DNA of 64,000 nt. Origin: Laccaria trichodermophora (taxonomy: Eukaryota > Basidiomycota > Agaricomycetes > Agaricales > Hydnangiaceae). The notes under the pieces were generated by a model, which made no database searches, was not told the origin of the DNA, and saw only the letters and a list, made by a program, of their open reading frames with translations. Below are positions 11,742 to 24,260 of this stretch, in pieces; within the stretch, counting starts at the first letter, position 1; each line of letters starts with the position of its first letter. The stretch lies in contig JACTVC010000042.1 in NCBI GenBank assembly GCA_018417955.1, forward strand, positions 280,047 through 344,046. The letters are read 5' to 3'. The position numbers and the translations under genes were made by a program.

Positions 11742-14700
11742 ATGGTGGGCAGTGCAAACAGTTCACGAGGCGATTCTAACGACAACCACGCCATTCCCTC
11801 CATTAACATAACCACTGATTCGTCGACTCCGGCTCTGATCATTTTGCCAGACGTCAACCACAACGTGTCTACCTTGCAGTCTCCAGTTTCAGCAGGACTT
11901 CTCTCTCCTATCTCTTATAATCCTCGTTCATCCTACGATGGTCCTCCCTCTCCTGCTTTTTCTGACATCTCGGATACTGCTTCCGCCTTGACGACCCCCC
12001 CATCTCCAACACTTTCGAACCATTCTTCAGTGCATTTCCAATCATCTCTAGCGCTTCGCGACAACAAGCCTGAACAAAAGTCGGGCATGTCTTCTCTCGG
12101 GCTTCTGAACCCATACGACGTGTCGACCTCTGGTCTCTCACACCACCGGAAACTGAGCAATGCAACCTTCTCGAGCATGACCGAAACCGAAGGGGACCAT
12201 GCAGATGCATTTGATCTTCGACACATGAAGTCGAATGCGACCTCTTTTACTCACGTTGACTCTCATTCCATTTCGCGGGGTTCTCACAAAAAAACGGACT
12301 CGCAGGAAGTTGAATATCAGGGGAGGAAGCCGAATTTGCAAGGCGAGCATGAGACCGATGGCGAACACAAAACCGCACATCAGAGGGAACTCGCCCAAGA
12401 TGATGCCATAGACTGTACTCCATTTGAGTTTAAGCCCTTTCAGCTTGCCCATATGCTCGACCCGAAGAGCCTCGAATTGCTTGCGAGCTTTGGCGGCACG
12501 GGTGGCCTACTTCGTGGTTTGGGGACCAGCGCAGACCACGGATTGACGAGCCCTCCCCATCGGACGGAGACAGTGAGTGAAAGTGGCGAATTAAGGGTGC
12601 TAGGGGCAGGACAGGGTGCCTCTCACAGACACGAGCCAGAAAGGGGTGGCGGGAACGTCCCACTGGTTCCTCAAATTATGCTTACTGAGCCCAACGGCGG
12701 GATCTCCTCGCCGACTGAGAGCGAGAATCCTGCTGCGCGGGCGACATTTGAGGATCGTCGAAGGGTTTATGGTGAAAATGTTCTTCCTCATCGGGCAAGC
12801 AAGACTTTGCTGCAATTAATGTGGATGGCATTGAAGGACAAAGTTTTGGTGCGATCATATCTTCGATTTTTCACGTGCGAATATTCATTTGAACTTGTAA
12901 AAGATTCTGTTGTCGATTGCTGCCGTCGTTTCCCTCGCCTTGGGTCTTTTTCAGGACTTGAAACCGAACAGGGATACAACCGGAGCGCCTGTTGATTGGG
13001 TGGAAGGTGTGGCCATCATGGTCGCTATTGCTATCGTCGTAAGTCCTTCCCTTCCCCATATTCTGGTAATTTTCTATAAAAAAAACATCGCGTTCAAGGT
13101 GATTGTCGGTTCTTTGAACGATTGGCAGAAAGAGCGTCAATTTCAAACTTTAAAAGAAAAGAAGGAGGAGCGTGGAGTCAAGGTCATACGCGATGGCGTC
13201 GAGAAAGTCGTTGATGTCAAGGTATTGTGTAGCCGTTCTATTCTCATTTTGTCATGAGGACTAAATATCGTTCATTTAACAGGAGGTAGTAGTTGGTGAC
13301 ATCGCTCTCCTTGAACCTGGTGAAATCATTCCCTGCGACGGCATCTTTATCTCTGGTCACAATGTTAGGTGCGATGAGTCTGGCGCTACCGGCGAGTCGG
13401 ACGCCATCAGAAAGGTTCCCTTTCATGATGTTGTGCAGCTACACACCGCAAAGGATTCGCACGCCGAACACACCGACTGTTTCATGATCAGCGGCAGCAA
13501 GGTTCTTGAAGGGGTTGGAAAGTACGTCATCGTGGCTGTTGGTACCAAGAGCTTCAACGGTCGAATAATGATGGGTAAGGGTCACAATTCCTTGTCTACT
13601 TGCGTTCTTCGCTCACTTAGCCCTCCTATTTTATCTCACAGCCCTTCGCGGCGACGCAGAGAATACTCCTCTCCAGATCAAACTGAACTACCTTGCTGAG
13701 CTTATCGCGAAGATTGGTTCGGTTGCGGGTCTCCTGCTTTTTATATCCCTTATGATTCGATTTATCGTACAAGTCGCGAAAGGCGACCCGGCCCGGTGTG
13801 TAGCTGGCCATCTCTTTTTTGGTGTTTGTGATATTTACTCAATACAGGACTCCGAATCAGAACGGGATGGCTTTCGTCGACATATTGATCATAGCTGTTA
13901 CTTTGATTGTTGTTGCTGTTCCTGAAGGTTTGTGGAATTTGCCTCCCGGTTGCCGCGTCTTCTAACTCTCGTCATCATTTAGGCCTGCCTTTGGCGGTAA
14001 CTTTGGCCTTGGCTTTCGCGACTAAGCGTATGACAAAAGAAAACCTTTTGGTTCGGGTGCTTGGATCCTGTGAAACTATGGCTAACGCCAACGTGATATG
14101 CACCGACAAGACTGGTACTCTTACGCAAAATTCCATGAAGGTTGTTGCTGGCTCTCTTGGCATACACGCCAAATTTGTTCGCCAACTCGACGACAATGCA
14201 GCTCGTTCAAACGCCGAGGAAATGGAACAATCCACTTCTGGTTCTGAACAGATCCGCAAGCATTATGAGGACTTTTCTATTGACCAGGCCAATTTGACCA
14301 CCATCCTTCCTCCGCAACTTCGTGAGTTGCTCAATGAATCCATCGCGGTCAACTCTAGCGCATTCCAGGACATTGATCCAGAGACTGGTGAAAAGGTCTT
14401 TATTGGGAGCAAAACCGAAACCGCCCTTTTGCAATTCGCTCATGAATTGGGATGCAGGGATTACAAGGAAATAAGAGACGCTGCGGACATTATCCAAATG
14501 ATTCCCTTCTCTAGCGAGCGCAAATTCATGGGCGTTGTTGTTCGGCTTTCTTCTGGGAGGTTCAGGTTGTATGCAAAGGGCGCAAGCGAGATACTATCGA
14601 AGGAATGCGTGCAACATGTTGTGGTCCGCAATCAAAAATGCGAGACCATTAAAGTCAACGAGGAGGTCGAGGTAGCGACGATCGATGATCTGGCGCAAGA

Positions 14701-16560
14701 TAATATCAGCCGCACCATCATTTTCTACGCCAATCAAACCCTTCGCACCATCGCCCTCTGTTACAAAGACTTCGAGAGCTGGCCTCCTCTGAATACGCAG
14801 CTTAACGAAGAAGGCGAGGTACGTGAGCTTTTTTGCTTTCTTGTTGAACGCTCAGTAAATTTCTTGGCAGGTCCCCGTGTCAGCGTTAACTAAGGAACTT
14901 ACGTTGATTGCAATTACTGGTATCGAGGATCCCCTCCGCGAAGGTGTTCGTGACGCTGTTTTGAAGTGTCACCGCGCGGGTGTTACGGTGAAGATGTGTA
15001 CTGGCGACAATGTCCTCACTGCCCGATCCATCGCCACGCAATGCGGCATTTTCACCAAGGGTGGTATCATCATGGAGGGTCCGGTTTTCCGCAAGCTTAG
15101 TCATGTGGAGATGATGGAGATCGTACCTCGTTTGCAAGTTTTGGCCCGTTCGTCACCGGAAGACAAGAAAATTCTCGTCGAAACGCTGAAGCGCAATGGA
15201 GAAATAGTTGCTGTGACTGGCGACGGCACCAACGACGGCCCTGCATTGAAAACCGCACACGTCGGCTTCTCAATGGGCATTGCAGGAACTGAGGTCGCGA
15301 AGGAAGCATCCGATATTATACTCATGGATGATAACTTCGCTTCAATCGTCAAAGCTATCATGTGGGGTCGATGCGTCAACGATGCCGTCCGCAAGTTTCT
15401 ACAGTTCCAAATTTCGACCAACGTCACTGCTGTCGTCATTACCTTCGTCTCCGCCCTTGCATCCGTGGATGAGACCTCGGTGCTGTCCGCGGTTCAATTG
15501 CTTTGGATCAACATTATCATGGACACATTCGCTGCACTGGCGTTGGCGACTGACCCCGCTACAGAGAGCCTTTTGGAACGCATGCCCGATAAGAAGACAG
15601 CACCACTATTTTCTGTCGAAATGTACAAGATGATCCTGTTCCAATCCTTGTATCAGATCGCCATCATCTTGATCTTCCACTTTCTGGGGAACACCATCCT
15701 TGGGTTTGATGGCTCTGCGCACAGCGATGATGTCGTCAAGACACTCGTCTTCAATGCCTTCGTCTTCGCTCAAATCTTTAATTCTGTGAACAGCAGGCGG
15801 CTCGACAATAAACTCAATATTTTCGAAGGCATCCTCAAGAATCGCTACTTCCTGGTTATTACGTTCATTGGTATTTGTCGCGTGGTTTTCCTTCGCACAC
15901 TGATTCTAACCCCATGCCATGTACAGAAATTGTTGTCCAAGTCCTGATCGTTTTTGTTGGCGGCGCTGCATTTCAAGTGACACGCATTCCTGGTCGTGAA
16001 TGGGGTATCTCAATTGCTCTCGGTGTTGTCTCTATTCCGTTGGGAGTCCTCGTTCGCTGCCTTCCCAACGGCCCGTTCGAAAAGCTGTTTACCCTCCTCG
16101 GTTTGTTTGGAAAGCCGGAAGTCTTGCCCACCAGAAGACCAGACGCCGATACATGGAATGGTGCTATCACTCTAGTTCGCGACAATCTCTCTATTTTTTC
16201 AAACATCCGGGGCGGACGTGTCCGATCTTCGTCTGTCGTTGTTAAGAGCCGGTCAGCACGGCTCAGCCAGGAATTTCCACAATTACGAATGTAAATCTCT
16301 AAGTCCCCTCTTTGTTCACTTATTGATTTTCATTTATCTTCAGGTCCTCAATCTTGACAATGGCACCTACACTAATGGCAGGGGCTGTGGCCACTGGTGG
16401 ATGTTTCCAGCGACCAGAAAATCTCTCAGACCCAGCTCACGCCGACCCTTCGAAATCGTCAGCAGCGCTTTGGGAAGGGAAACTCCAGATGCATCCCGAA
16501 ACGCCGCTAGATGATCCAGTGTATCAACGCTTTGCAACAGGAGCCCCCAATCTTGCATGA
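11742..16560 (+). CDS. PMC1: P-type Ca2+-transporting ATPase, PMC1/PMCA type (vacuolar/plasma membrane)
   Basis: P2B-type calcium pump that moves Ca2+ out of the cytosol, in fungi usually into the vacuole. Ten exons: 11742-12848, 12904-13038, 13099-13221, 13283-13574, 13642-13795, 13848-13927, 13983-14818, 14871-15870, 15927-16290 and 16344-16560; the sum is exactly 1436 codons. Residues 1 to about 330 are Ser/Pro-rich and disordered, a long extension before the first membrane segment (ILLSIAAVVSLALGLF). The actuator loop has DESGATGESD. The ion-site helix reads VAVPEGLPLAVTLALAFATK. The phosphorylated Asp lies in CTDKTGTLT near residue 671, and the hinge GDGTNDGPALK near residue 1026. Further membrane helices follow (ISTNVTAVVITFVSALASV, LLWINIIMDTFAALALATD). 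Yeast Pmc1 also lacks a C-terminal calmodulin site. Regulation through calcineurin is expected from the family but not visible here. Confidence 0.95.
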
Positions 16561-17066
16561 CGCACGTTCATTTTTATTTTCGACTCGAATTTATGTCAAG
16601 CGCAAACGCGCTACGACAATGCCTGGCTGCATTATACCTGAAACCCTTGATACCCCCTTGGCATATTCACACATAACTCCTCTGGGTATCAGTTGCACTA
16701 TCGCCAGCTCTTGCGTCGCGTCGACCGCAGTACAGTCCTGGCACGCTGAGTTTGCATTCTGCTAAACATCAAGTGGTACATAATAATCAATCAAATACAT
16801 CTCTGAGCATAGAATCTTGCACTCCACCCATGCCTGATAAACACATTCACTGTAGCCATACTTATAACTTTACGTTACAAACATTTTATTGAATCATACA
16901 TCTTCGCCATTGTCCTGTTTCCCCGATATAGTAAATTGTAAACAATGCCGCACGCCCAACTTGTTCACCAACCACGACGGCCGCAACCCGTCGTGCAGCC
17001 TATCGCCTGGAACTGCACGTACGACTCCCGAGATTAACTTTGCCCCAGTAGGGGACTCCCTTTCCC
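16561..17066. other. Intergenic stretch between Ca2+-ATPase and RAE1
   Basis: About 500 bases of 3' flank of the pump gene and promoter of RAE1, both on the plus strand. No RNA gene or repeat was seen. Confidence 0.4.
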
Positions 17067-18441
17067 ATGTCTTTCTTTTCAAATACCGCAACAAACGCGG
17101 CGAACACCAACGCTTCTCAGACCGCTGAAAAGGATGTCGAAGTCGCAGACCCGCCCACAGACTCAATATCTTCCTTGTCATTCTCAAGTCAGGCCGACTA
17201 CTTGGCAGTAGGAAGTTGGGACAATAGCGTGCGGATCTATGAGGTGGGAGCGGGTGGGCAAACGCAAGGAAAGGCAATGTACCAACACCAAGGGCCCGTT
17301 CTAGACGTGTGCTGGAACAAGGTACGGGATCTGCTCTTCATTACCAATGTGGTCCTCAAAACGTATAGGATGGCACAAAAATATTCTCTGGAGGCGCTGA
17401 CAACGCTGGTCGCATGTTTGATGTGACTACAGGTCAGGCTTCGCAAGTCGCGCAGCACGATGCTCCCATCAAGGTAGTCGCTTGGGTTGACGCGCCTCAG
17501 GCCGGAATCCTCGCGACGGGAAGCTGGGACAAGACCATTAAATACTGGGACCTGCGAACACCAAGCCCTGTGGCCACCGTACAACTCCCTGAGCGGTGTT
17601 ACACGTTTGATGTCCAGTACCCGCTGATGGTCGTTGGAACGGCGGAACGTCACATTCAAATCTTCAACCTGACCAATCCTAACACTGCTTACAAGGTAGG
17701 ATTGGCCGCGGCAACAGATCGTTTTTCTTACAATTCGAAATATTCAGACCATCCAGTCCCCTTTGAAGTGGCAAACACGGGTGGTTTCTTGCTTCACTGC
17801 GTCAGCGAACAGTGGCTTTGCCGTGGGTAGTGTGGAAGGCAGGGTAGCCATTCAGTAAGGAGTTTTTTTGCCCAGCAGTATTTCTGTCTGATCGTATGCC
17901 AGATATGTTGAAGAAAAAGACGCGTCGTAAGGCTCCTCACTTTTCTCTGTATCTGCACACACTGACAGGCTTTCAGAAACAACTTTTCTTTTAAGTGCCA
18001 CCGACGTGATTCAGTCCCAAACGCGAAAGACCAAGCGTTGGTATTCGCTGTCAACGACATCTCTTTTCATCCTGTTCATGGAACATTTTCTACTTGTGGT
18101 CTGTCTTTTTTGCCCTAGCGCCCTCACGCTCTTTAAATTTACCTTCGCAGGTTCCGACGGTACAATCCACTTCTGGGACAAGGACGCTCGCACGCGTTTA
18201 AAGAGTGTGTTGCGAGTAAAACCTTTTTTGTTGTTGTCAATCTGAACTTCGCATGTTAGCATTCGACGCCGCTACAGGACCTATCTCCACCAGCGCATTC
18301 AACCGTAACGGTTCCATCTTCGCCTATGCTGTTTCCTACGACTGGTCGAAAGGCCATTCTGGAATGACTCCGGGGCATCCTAACAAGTTAATGCTGCACG
18401 CTTGTAAAGATGAAGAGGTCAGGAAGAGGGCTAGAAAATAA
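17067..18441 (+). CDS. RAE1: mRNA export factor RAE1/Gle2 (WD40)
   Basis: WD40 beta-propeller of the Rae1/Gle2 family, which docks at nuclear pores through Nup98-type proteins and helps mRNA export. Seven exons: 17067-17321, 17369-17695, 17748-17854, 17903-17926, 17977-18098, 18151-18204 and 18260-18441, giving 356 residues, the family's normal length. Repeats seen in order: DYLAVGSWDNSVRIYEV, IFSGGADNAGRMFDV, ILATGSWDKTIKYWDLR, MVVGTAERHIQIFNL, GFAVGSVEGRVAIQ, then FKCHRR and VNDISFHPVHGTFSTCGSD with IHFWDKDARTRLK. The tail ISTSAFNRNGSIFAYAVSYDW is a strong RAE1 signature. One exon is only 24 bases. The splice of every exon keeps frame. Confidence 0.96.
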
Positions 18442-18610
18442 TCGACTCCTTGTATTCCTTTCATGTATCCTCACGTTGGCTATTTCCGCGATCTTGTATC
18501 TTTCACCCTTGTTTCTCCTCTAAGATTTGTCCATTCCGTAAAATCTATAATGAAGCTAATACAATTCAAGTACGTCAACACCTCTCTCGAAATTAGAATA
18601 TGGGGCAAGC

Positions 18611-19194
18611 TTAGCGCTGCCTTTTCGTCATTTTCAAAGCACCCCAAATTGTAACCCCTACCGCCAATCCGATGCATACGAGGAGAAACAAGGCACCTAG
18701 ACATCTTTTCCCCCATTTTACCTCTGCCTCTCGAACGCGAGTGAGTGTATCATCACATAGCTCCAACTTTCCTGGTATTCGTTGGCGACGATGGGGTAAA
18801 AGTGGTAATGGAATCGAGTGCGAGATGTAGAAGGACCCCAGTATCCACAGAGGGGGAAAAACTAGTGTATACCTGTGACGTGAGCATCAACTCATTAATA
18901 GTAATACAAGAAACGCATACGAAAACCCAATTTAAAAAGAAGCATAGATTGGGTTGGAGGATCTGCCCGCGGCGATATGCATGAACTGTAGACTGGGAGA
19001 TTTGAAACTGCAGTATAAAACGGCGGTGGAGCGTCGTGGTCAAAGGGCTCCGGTTTTGTGGGCAAGTGAACGACAAAGGATGGGTCATTGCGTGCCGCTC
19101 GCAAAGGGGTGAGTTGGTGCCATGCGGGATTATGAGTTGCTGTAGGTGGTTGGATAGCTGGGATATCGACGACCCAAGAGTACATAGACTCCAT
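18611..19194 (-). CDS. Possible small membrane protein gene (uncertain)
   Basis: I do not recognise a family here. On the minus strand an ATG at 19194 opens a Pro-rich frame (MESMYSWVVDIPAIQPPTA). Separately, the stretch ending at 18611 reads as a C-terminal single membrane segment with a basic tail, FLLVCIGLAVGVTIWGALK followed by MTKRQR and stop. Between them a frame reading SPSVDTGVLLHLALDSITTF could be a middle exon. I could not find one set of splice sites that joins all three in phase. This may be a real tail-anchored protein with an intron I misplaced, or chance open frames in the 3' flank of RAE1. Confidence 0.25.
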
Positions 19195-19249
19195 GACAAG
19201 ATACTTGAGACATGGGCGGGCAAAGGGTTTCTTTATGTATGAAGAAATG

Positions 19250-20037
19250 CGCTAGTGTTGGGCAGGGCCATGACAGCTAGAAGGACCGATAAGTATGGGG
19301 ATTTGAAGACATAAGACGTTGGGCCAGGGTAGAATGAGGGATTTAATGCGGGCAATCGCGTGTACTATGATCAAGTAGTCAGCCATTGATTCACCTACCT
19401 TTGAAATATGGTCAGGACAAGGTCAGGAGGTAGCCAATCCTGAACATTGAGTGCATTTCTTTGGGCCCTGAACTTGTGTGACAAGTGGAATAAGAAATGT
19501 GCTTGAATGTGCTGATCCCTTGCTGATCCCGCACAGGTAGGAGATGGTCCAGATCAGCTCTAGATCTTTGAAGAGATCGTAAGAGAATGCGGAGGGTTGA
19601 TCTCGACGAAAAGGTCTTTCAAGTCTCGACTACAACTTAGTACAAGCACCTCTTTGGGGCTTAGTTCGGGTCCCAGTCTTCTGGTCGGCCTCCAGCCAAT
19701 CTTAAACTAAGCCCAAGCCGGGGAACCGAAGAGGCCCTGTTGAACGTGCTTTTGTACTTGCACAACCTTGAATAAACCGTCGAGACAAGAACAAGTCGGT
19801 TTTGTGTTTGCGCTGTTGATGGCGGAATTCAATTTCTACTTTTTGACAAGTCAAAGTGATCCAATTCATTATTCTGCGAGTTCCACTGAAGCACACCTAT
19901 CTTGACAAAAAAAATAGAGAGCAGTGTCAACTTGACGGGTCGTAAAGTAGGAATTATGTCCTGGTTACATGCAGATGTTCCAAAGCGGTGGTATGATATA
20001 ATTTTAAATACAGAGCGATTGATTATGGTTAGTTAAT
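19250..20037. other. Gene-free stretch upstream of ERG3 3' end
   Basis: Nearly 800 bases with no supportable gene. There is an imperfect inverted pair around 19640-19760: AGTACAAGCACCTCTTTGG and, later, the partly complementary GAGGCCCTGTTGAACGTGCT region. I see no RNA gene. Confidence 0.35.
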
Positions 20038-21238
20038 TCACTCCTTCTTTAAATCTGGGATGTCAAGCAGAGGATCTAGACTCGACTCTGGTTGTCGGTA
20101 TGAACCTCCAACACGATCTGCCCATGTGAAGTACTGCAAGTATTTGTGTTGAGAATTGAGCAGAGTTCGGCATGATTCAGAAACTTACCTGGCCGTAGTT
20201 CACTGTGAAATACAAATGGTGCAAGGTATGGTGTGCGGGTCCGTTAATGACTTTTTCAAAAGCGTGTCCTGTAATCATGTCCGAGTCATGAATCTGGAAA
20301 ATATTATGAGGCTTCCATTCTGCGCGCTCAAGAAGAAAAGAGAGACGTACAAAAATACTCCAGAAGTTGACTGCAACAAACAGGCCAAGGTATAAAAGGC
20401 GATGCAGAGGGAATAGGAAGATAAATAGATGGTATGGCACAGATTGTAAGTATCCATCCACAGGATGGAAAGCATGCGATGCAAAAGGTGTTGGAACTAT
20501 GCAGGGTTGAGTTGCGTAAAAAGCACTGGATGGCAAGTACTTACTGAGCCATTTATGATGGGGTTTGTGAATCATGCGATAAACCATGGGATGATGCAAT
20601 CCCCTATGCACCCAATAGATACCATAATCCGTGAACAACAGAAAGCTAAGGGAAGATCAGAACACTAATTAACCGTCGAGAGGAGGTAGGACGCACAATG
20701 GTACTGAGGCAAAGAGATAAAAGTAGCCGTATGTGTCAACGCCATCATACAGCTTCGAATATCCCATCACCTCCGCCTGGAACCAAGGCAATGTCAAGAG
20801 GGTCATCATTGGAAAGGCGCGCAAGCTAGTCTGTATCTCTAGCTTGACCTGATTCTTGAGGAACCGTGGATGTCGCATCATATCATGGTTAAAGATGAAT
20901 TGATAGGACACCCATGCGAAGAGGAAGTAGAGAATGTGGATGCCGATGAGAGTGATAATAATGAGGGTGAGAAGTTGTCGTGGGATGTACTCTCGAGGCC
21001 AGGCAGATATTTGCGGCAAGGTGTACGGCGACGTGATATTAGCCGCAGAAACCGGTGGATGTGGAAGGTAAGATATCAGTTGTGTCCATGAGGCCGGCAA
21101 TGAGATCGTGCCGAATTTTGAGGTTGCGTTTGCGGCGTAAGACGCGCCGTGCAAGGGGGTGAAGGCGCCGAGGGGGATGAGGGCGGCGTAGACCCTGTCA
21201 AAGACAAAATCGTCAGCAATTTCGAGCACAAGATCCAT
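20038..21238 (-). CDS. ERG3: Delta7-sterol C5(6)-desaturase
   Basis: ER membrane di-iron fatty acid hydroxylase-superfamily enzyme that introduces the C5-C6 double bond in ergosterol synthesis. Exons on the minus strand: 21238-20697, 20645-20545, 20496-20351, 20293-20189 and 20133-20038, giving 329 residues. The first splice uses GTGCGT inside codon 181; the nearer GT at 20673 would break the frame. The histidine clusters are present: HRGLHHP, HKPHHKW, and HHTLHH with HDSDMITGH before it. Membrane segments include [20 protein letters not shown] and YLFASVPFFLLF. The start ATG at 21238 gives [20 protein letters not shown], typical of the family. A second membrane redox gene lies 278 bp away on the same strand. 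Loss of ERG3 function is a known azole-resistance route in fungi (family knowledge). Confidence 0.95.
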
Positions 21239-21515
21239 GGAAGAGGGTTGTGTAGAACGACGAGAAGGGTGAGCTGGACAACGGCGGCAAGCGACGGCAA
21301 TGAACAAATATCGTAAACATGATCTTATTTATTATGTCTCCGGCGCAAGCATCAGGCCACTATTTTTTTTTAAGTACGACCACGTGACGTCATTTCTCAA
21401 GCCATTTATAGCTAGTAACTACAACTCAATTCAGAGATCCCCAAGGCCAGAAAACGGGAACTGATCTATAGCACGGAGTCAGATTTTCACGGTCAGAATC
21501 AGGATTCTAAGGAAT

Positions 21516-22547
21516 TCACCGCTTGTATTCCTGCCATTTCGGGTCGCTTCCAAACTTTTTATCACCCGCCCGTTCAAGCGGCGGCACTCCAGAAACCTTG
21601 CGAAGTAAAAACCAAGTGAAAAGTGGACTTATGGCAGCCAATGCGATAGTGCCAGTGGGGAAGAAGCTCCTTTCAAGGGATGCAGCCGACAACGCCCAAA
21701 TTCCCGTCCAGATGCCTACCTCTCCAACATAACTGGGATACAATGAAAACAAAACCTAGTCAAGAGGAATATACACGTACTTCGGATGTCTGCTGATACT
21801 CCACAAACCAGACGTTATAAACTGCTCGTCGTGCTCTTTAGCATCTTTCGCGCGCCGCCAAGCCGCCTTTTGTCTATCAGCAATGACCTCGAAGAGGAAG
21901 GAGCCCGCATATATGCCGAGTGCCGTATAGTCACCCAGGCCAAGGGCGGGATGAAGCCTAGCCGGCATCGCGTTGCAAAGGTAAACAGGAAGTCCGACAG
22001 CCATGATCCAAGTAGCTTCGCGTGGATCAATTTGAGGGAAAAGATGAAGAAAAGAACGAGTTTATTACCTTGAGCAAACCAGTAAAGGGTGAACGTTGCC
22101 GGTTTTTGTTTGATTTTGTCAAATCGCGAATCGCCACCAGCCTTAATTGCTCTCTGGTCCAATAATTGAGAACACGAGACATGATAACGCGTACTGCAAC
22201 TGACCATGGCCAAATAACTCCCCAGTCGGATGCTCCAGATCCCAACAGCCGCTGTTAACAACAACTGCCTGGGCGCAAAGGTCGAAAGCGCTGGAAGGGG
22301 TCCAGGAATCCCATCCCAATACTTTGCTTTGAGAGAGGGATAGTAAAGGGACAGGAAAGTGGTCGAAACCCAACCAACGGCGCCTCCTAAATCATAATAG
22401 GTTTCATTTTGCTGAGGAACAAATATGAGGGCAAAAACTGCAAATACAACTGAGAATTTAGTAAGATAGCGGTGACGAGAAGTACATACGCGCTTGAAGG
22501 GCGTACGAATTGATAGCCGTTGGCAGAAGACGGGAGAAAATAGACAT
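21516..22547 (-). CDS. DUF1295 / steroid 5-alpha-reductase-like membrane protein
   Basis: Multi-pass membrane protein of the DUF1295 group, related to steroid oxidoreductases and isoprenylcysteine methyltransferases. Exons 22547-22490, 22449-22205, 22153-22069, 22015-21781 and 21732-21516 give 279 residues, in phase. The N terminus is MSIFSRLLPTAINSYALQA. The family core is clear: DLGGAVGWVSTTF, WSIRLGSYLAM, RFDKIKQKPATF, then SGLWSISRHPNYVGEVGIW, the most conserved part, which likely contacts NAD(P)H. It ends GSDPKWQEYKR. The second intron (48 nt... 51 nt) has a length that keeps the frame open, so an unspliced read would not show a stop. Substrate is unknown. Its place beside ERG3 is suggestive of a lipid role but proves nothing. 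Confidence 0.85.
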
Positions 22548-22927
22548 GATTCAAAGTGGGTGATTGAGAGGCTGCCAAGCGTTAAGTATCGCACCGGTGA
22601 CGTCGGAAAGTAACAAGTGCAAACACGGTGAAACGCTCCACATTCAGTCGAAGGCGATCCGAGCCTGTCGTAACGTCAAAGCAGGGTGAATCGCCGCTGG
22701 TGACCGTGTGTTCCATCTTTCGTGCACGTGAAATTCTGATTTCGCCAATGTTTGAACGCGCAGTCAACTGACGCATTTTTACCATTGGTACTCGCGATTA
22801 TTAGAGCCTTGGGACACTTGAAGGAAGCGGGGCTTGAGCGAGCAAGAGGTAAACCCAGCCTGGTCGCCTATTGATATAAAAAATCTATTCTTCATGGCCG
22901 ACAACAAACAGGTGTGATCTACGACAT

Positions 22928-23924
22928 CTAGACAGCCTTGGCCTTCACCAGCTCTAAACAACAATGATCAGCCTGACGGCTCGAGCCTTGTAAGCAAATA
23001 AACTTACGTTCCACCTCCGCAACTGCGCTCGCAAGAATTTCCTGTTGGGTCTTTGGTTCCTTGAGAGAAGCCAGAACTTTGTCGATGACGGTTTTTGTCA
23101 GATCAGCCTGCTCGCTCTCCTTCAGGTGCTGTTCGTATCGCACCCAGCTGTCGAGGACGCTCTTGATCTCGTGCGCGACAGCGACCTTTTGCTGCTCAAC
23201 AAAGTTGGAGGCTTCAAGCTTGGCCGTCTCCTGAAAAGTTTCAAGCCAAGTCAACAGTTGTTTAGATCACAGGCGAGAAAGGGAACGTGCCTTCGAGAGA
23301 GCGAAGAGAGCCTCGGTCATGGAGACGACATCCTTCATCTGACCAACGGACTCGATACGCTCCTTTACGGCGCCGGTATGCTCAGAGCGGGCAGAGTTTA
23401 GAACGTTTCTGATTTTCTGAATGTGACCTTCAGCCCATTGGCTGTATGGCTCCCGAATGACCTAGTGGCAAACAAGTGAGCTATTTCAACATCACAAACA
23501 CCAATCGGGACCTACCTTGGCAACGTAGGTGAAAACGATGATGGAGGCGATGAGAACGATGGACTCCTCATTGACGACGTAGAGCTCCTGGGAGATGGCA
23601 GCAGCAGCAAGACCGGTACCAAGGACGGCTGTACCCGTTTTGGTAATAAGGCCAGGTTTCGAGGGAAGTTTGTTCACGATTTCTGACGCGCGTTCAGCTG
23701 GTGGAGGGGGGTTGGACGAGCTGGCCATTGAACGACTGTTGTCGATATGGTCTGAGTGATAATATGGAAGAAATACGACGACGAAAAACACACGCATGGA
23801 TGCTCTGAGGGAGACCTGCAACCGCTCTCGGTCGAACTGCACAGAAATCAGAGAGGACCGTCATATAAATTTCAAAATACACACCCGCTGCTCGCAGAGA
23901 GCTAATAGCAATTCTGGAAGCCAT
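22928..23924 (-). CDS. ATP4: Mitochondrial F1Fo ATP synthase subunit 4 (subunit b)
   Basis: Peripheral stalk subunit b of mitochondrial ATP synthase. Six exons: 23924-23885, 23836-23794, 23735-23516, 23461-23291, 23230-23008 and 22953-22928, giving 240 residues. The N terminus MASRIAISSLRAAVRPRAVA is an Arg-rich import presequence split over two short exons. Then come the two membrane helices (TGTAVLGTGLAAAAIS; SIVLIASIIVFTYVAK) and a long helical stalk (REPYSQWAEGHIQKIRNVL onward). It ends QLVKAKAV. The fourth intron starts with GC, not GT (exon ends at 23291; intron begins GCACGT): splicing there is the only way I found to join LFALSK to ETAKLEASNF in frame. Homology and length are strong. 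Confidence 0.93.
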
Positions 23925-24260
23925 TCGGAATTTTGTCAAGGCCAGCTAGAAGGATTACTACGTTCGTGAGAATATTTGCCCGACTTTACACGACATTCGA
24001 AGGGTGATACCGTTCAAAAGTAACAAGAGCAAATAACAGACAATATGATGTAAGTGTGTGTTGTGAATGTTGAACTCGGTTGGCGTCAAAGATAACTCTG
24101 AGATAACTCGAGTCTCCTTGTATTTTCTTGCAATTCTTCTAAAATTGTAAATGCTAATAGATTGATAGCACTCCCACGTTCCCGCCGTCCGTTACAATCG
24201 CCGAGCTTCTCCGCGGCCTGCCCGCCCTACTCTCGTCCCACTTTTCCTGTCGCGGTTTAC

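Noticed and set aside
18753..19223. A 156-codon minus-strand frame
   Set aside because: It competes with a better N terminus at 19194 in another frame. It has a mixed, unstructured composition and no family match; at most part of it is an exon of the uncertain gene listed.
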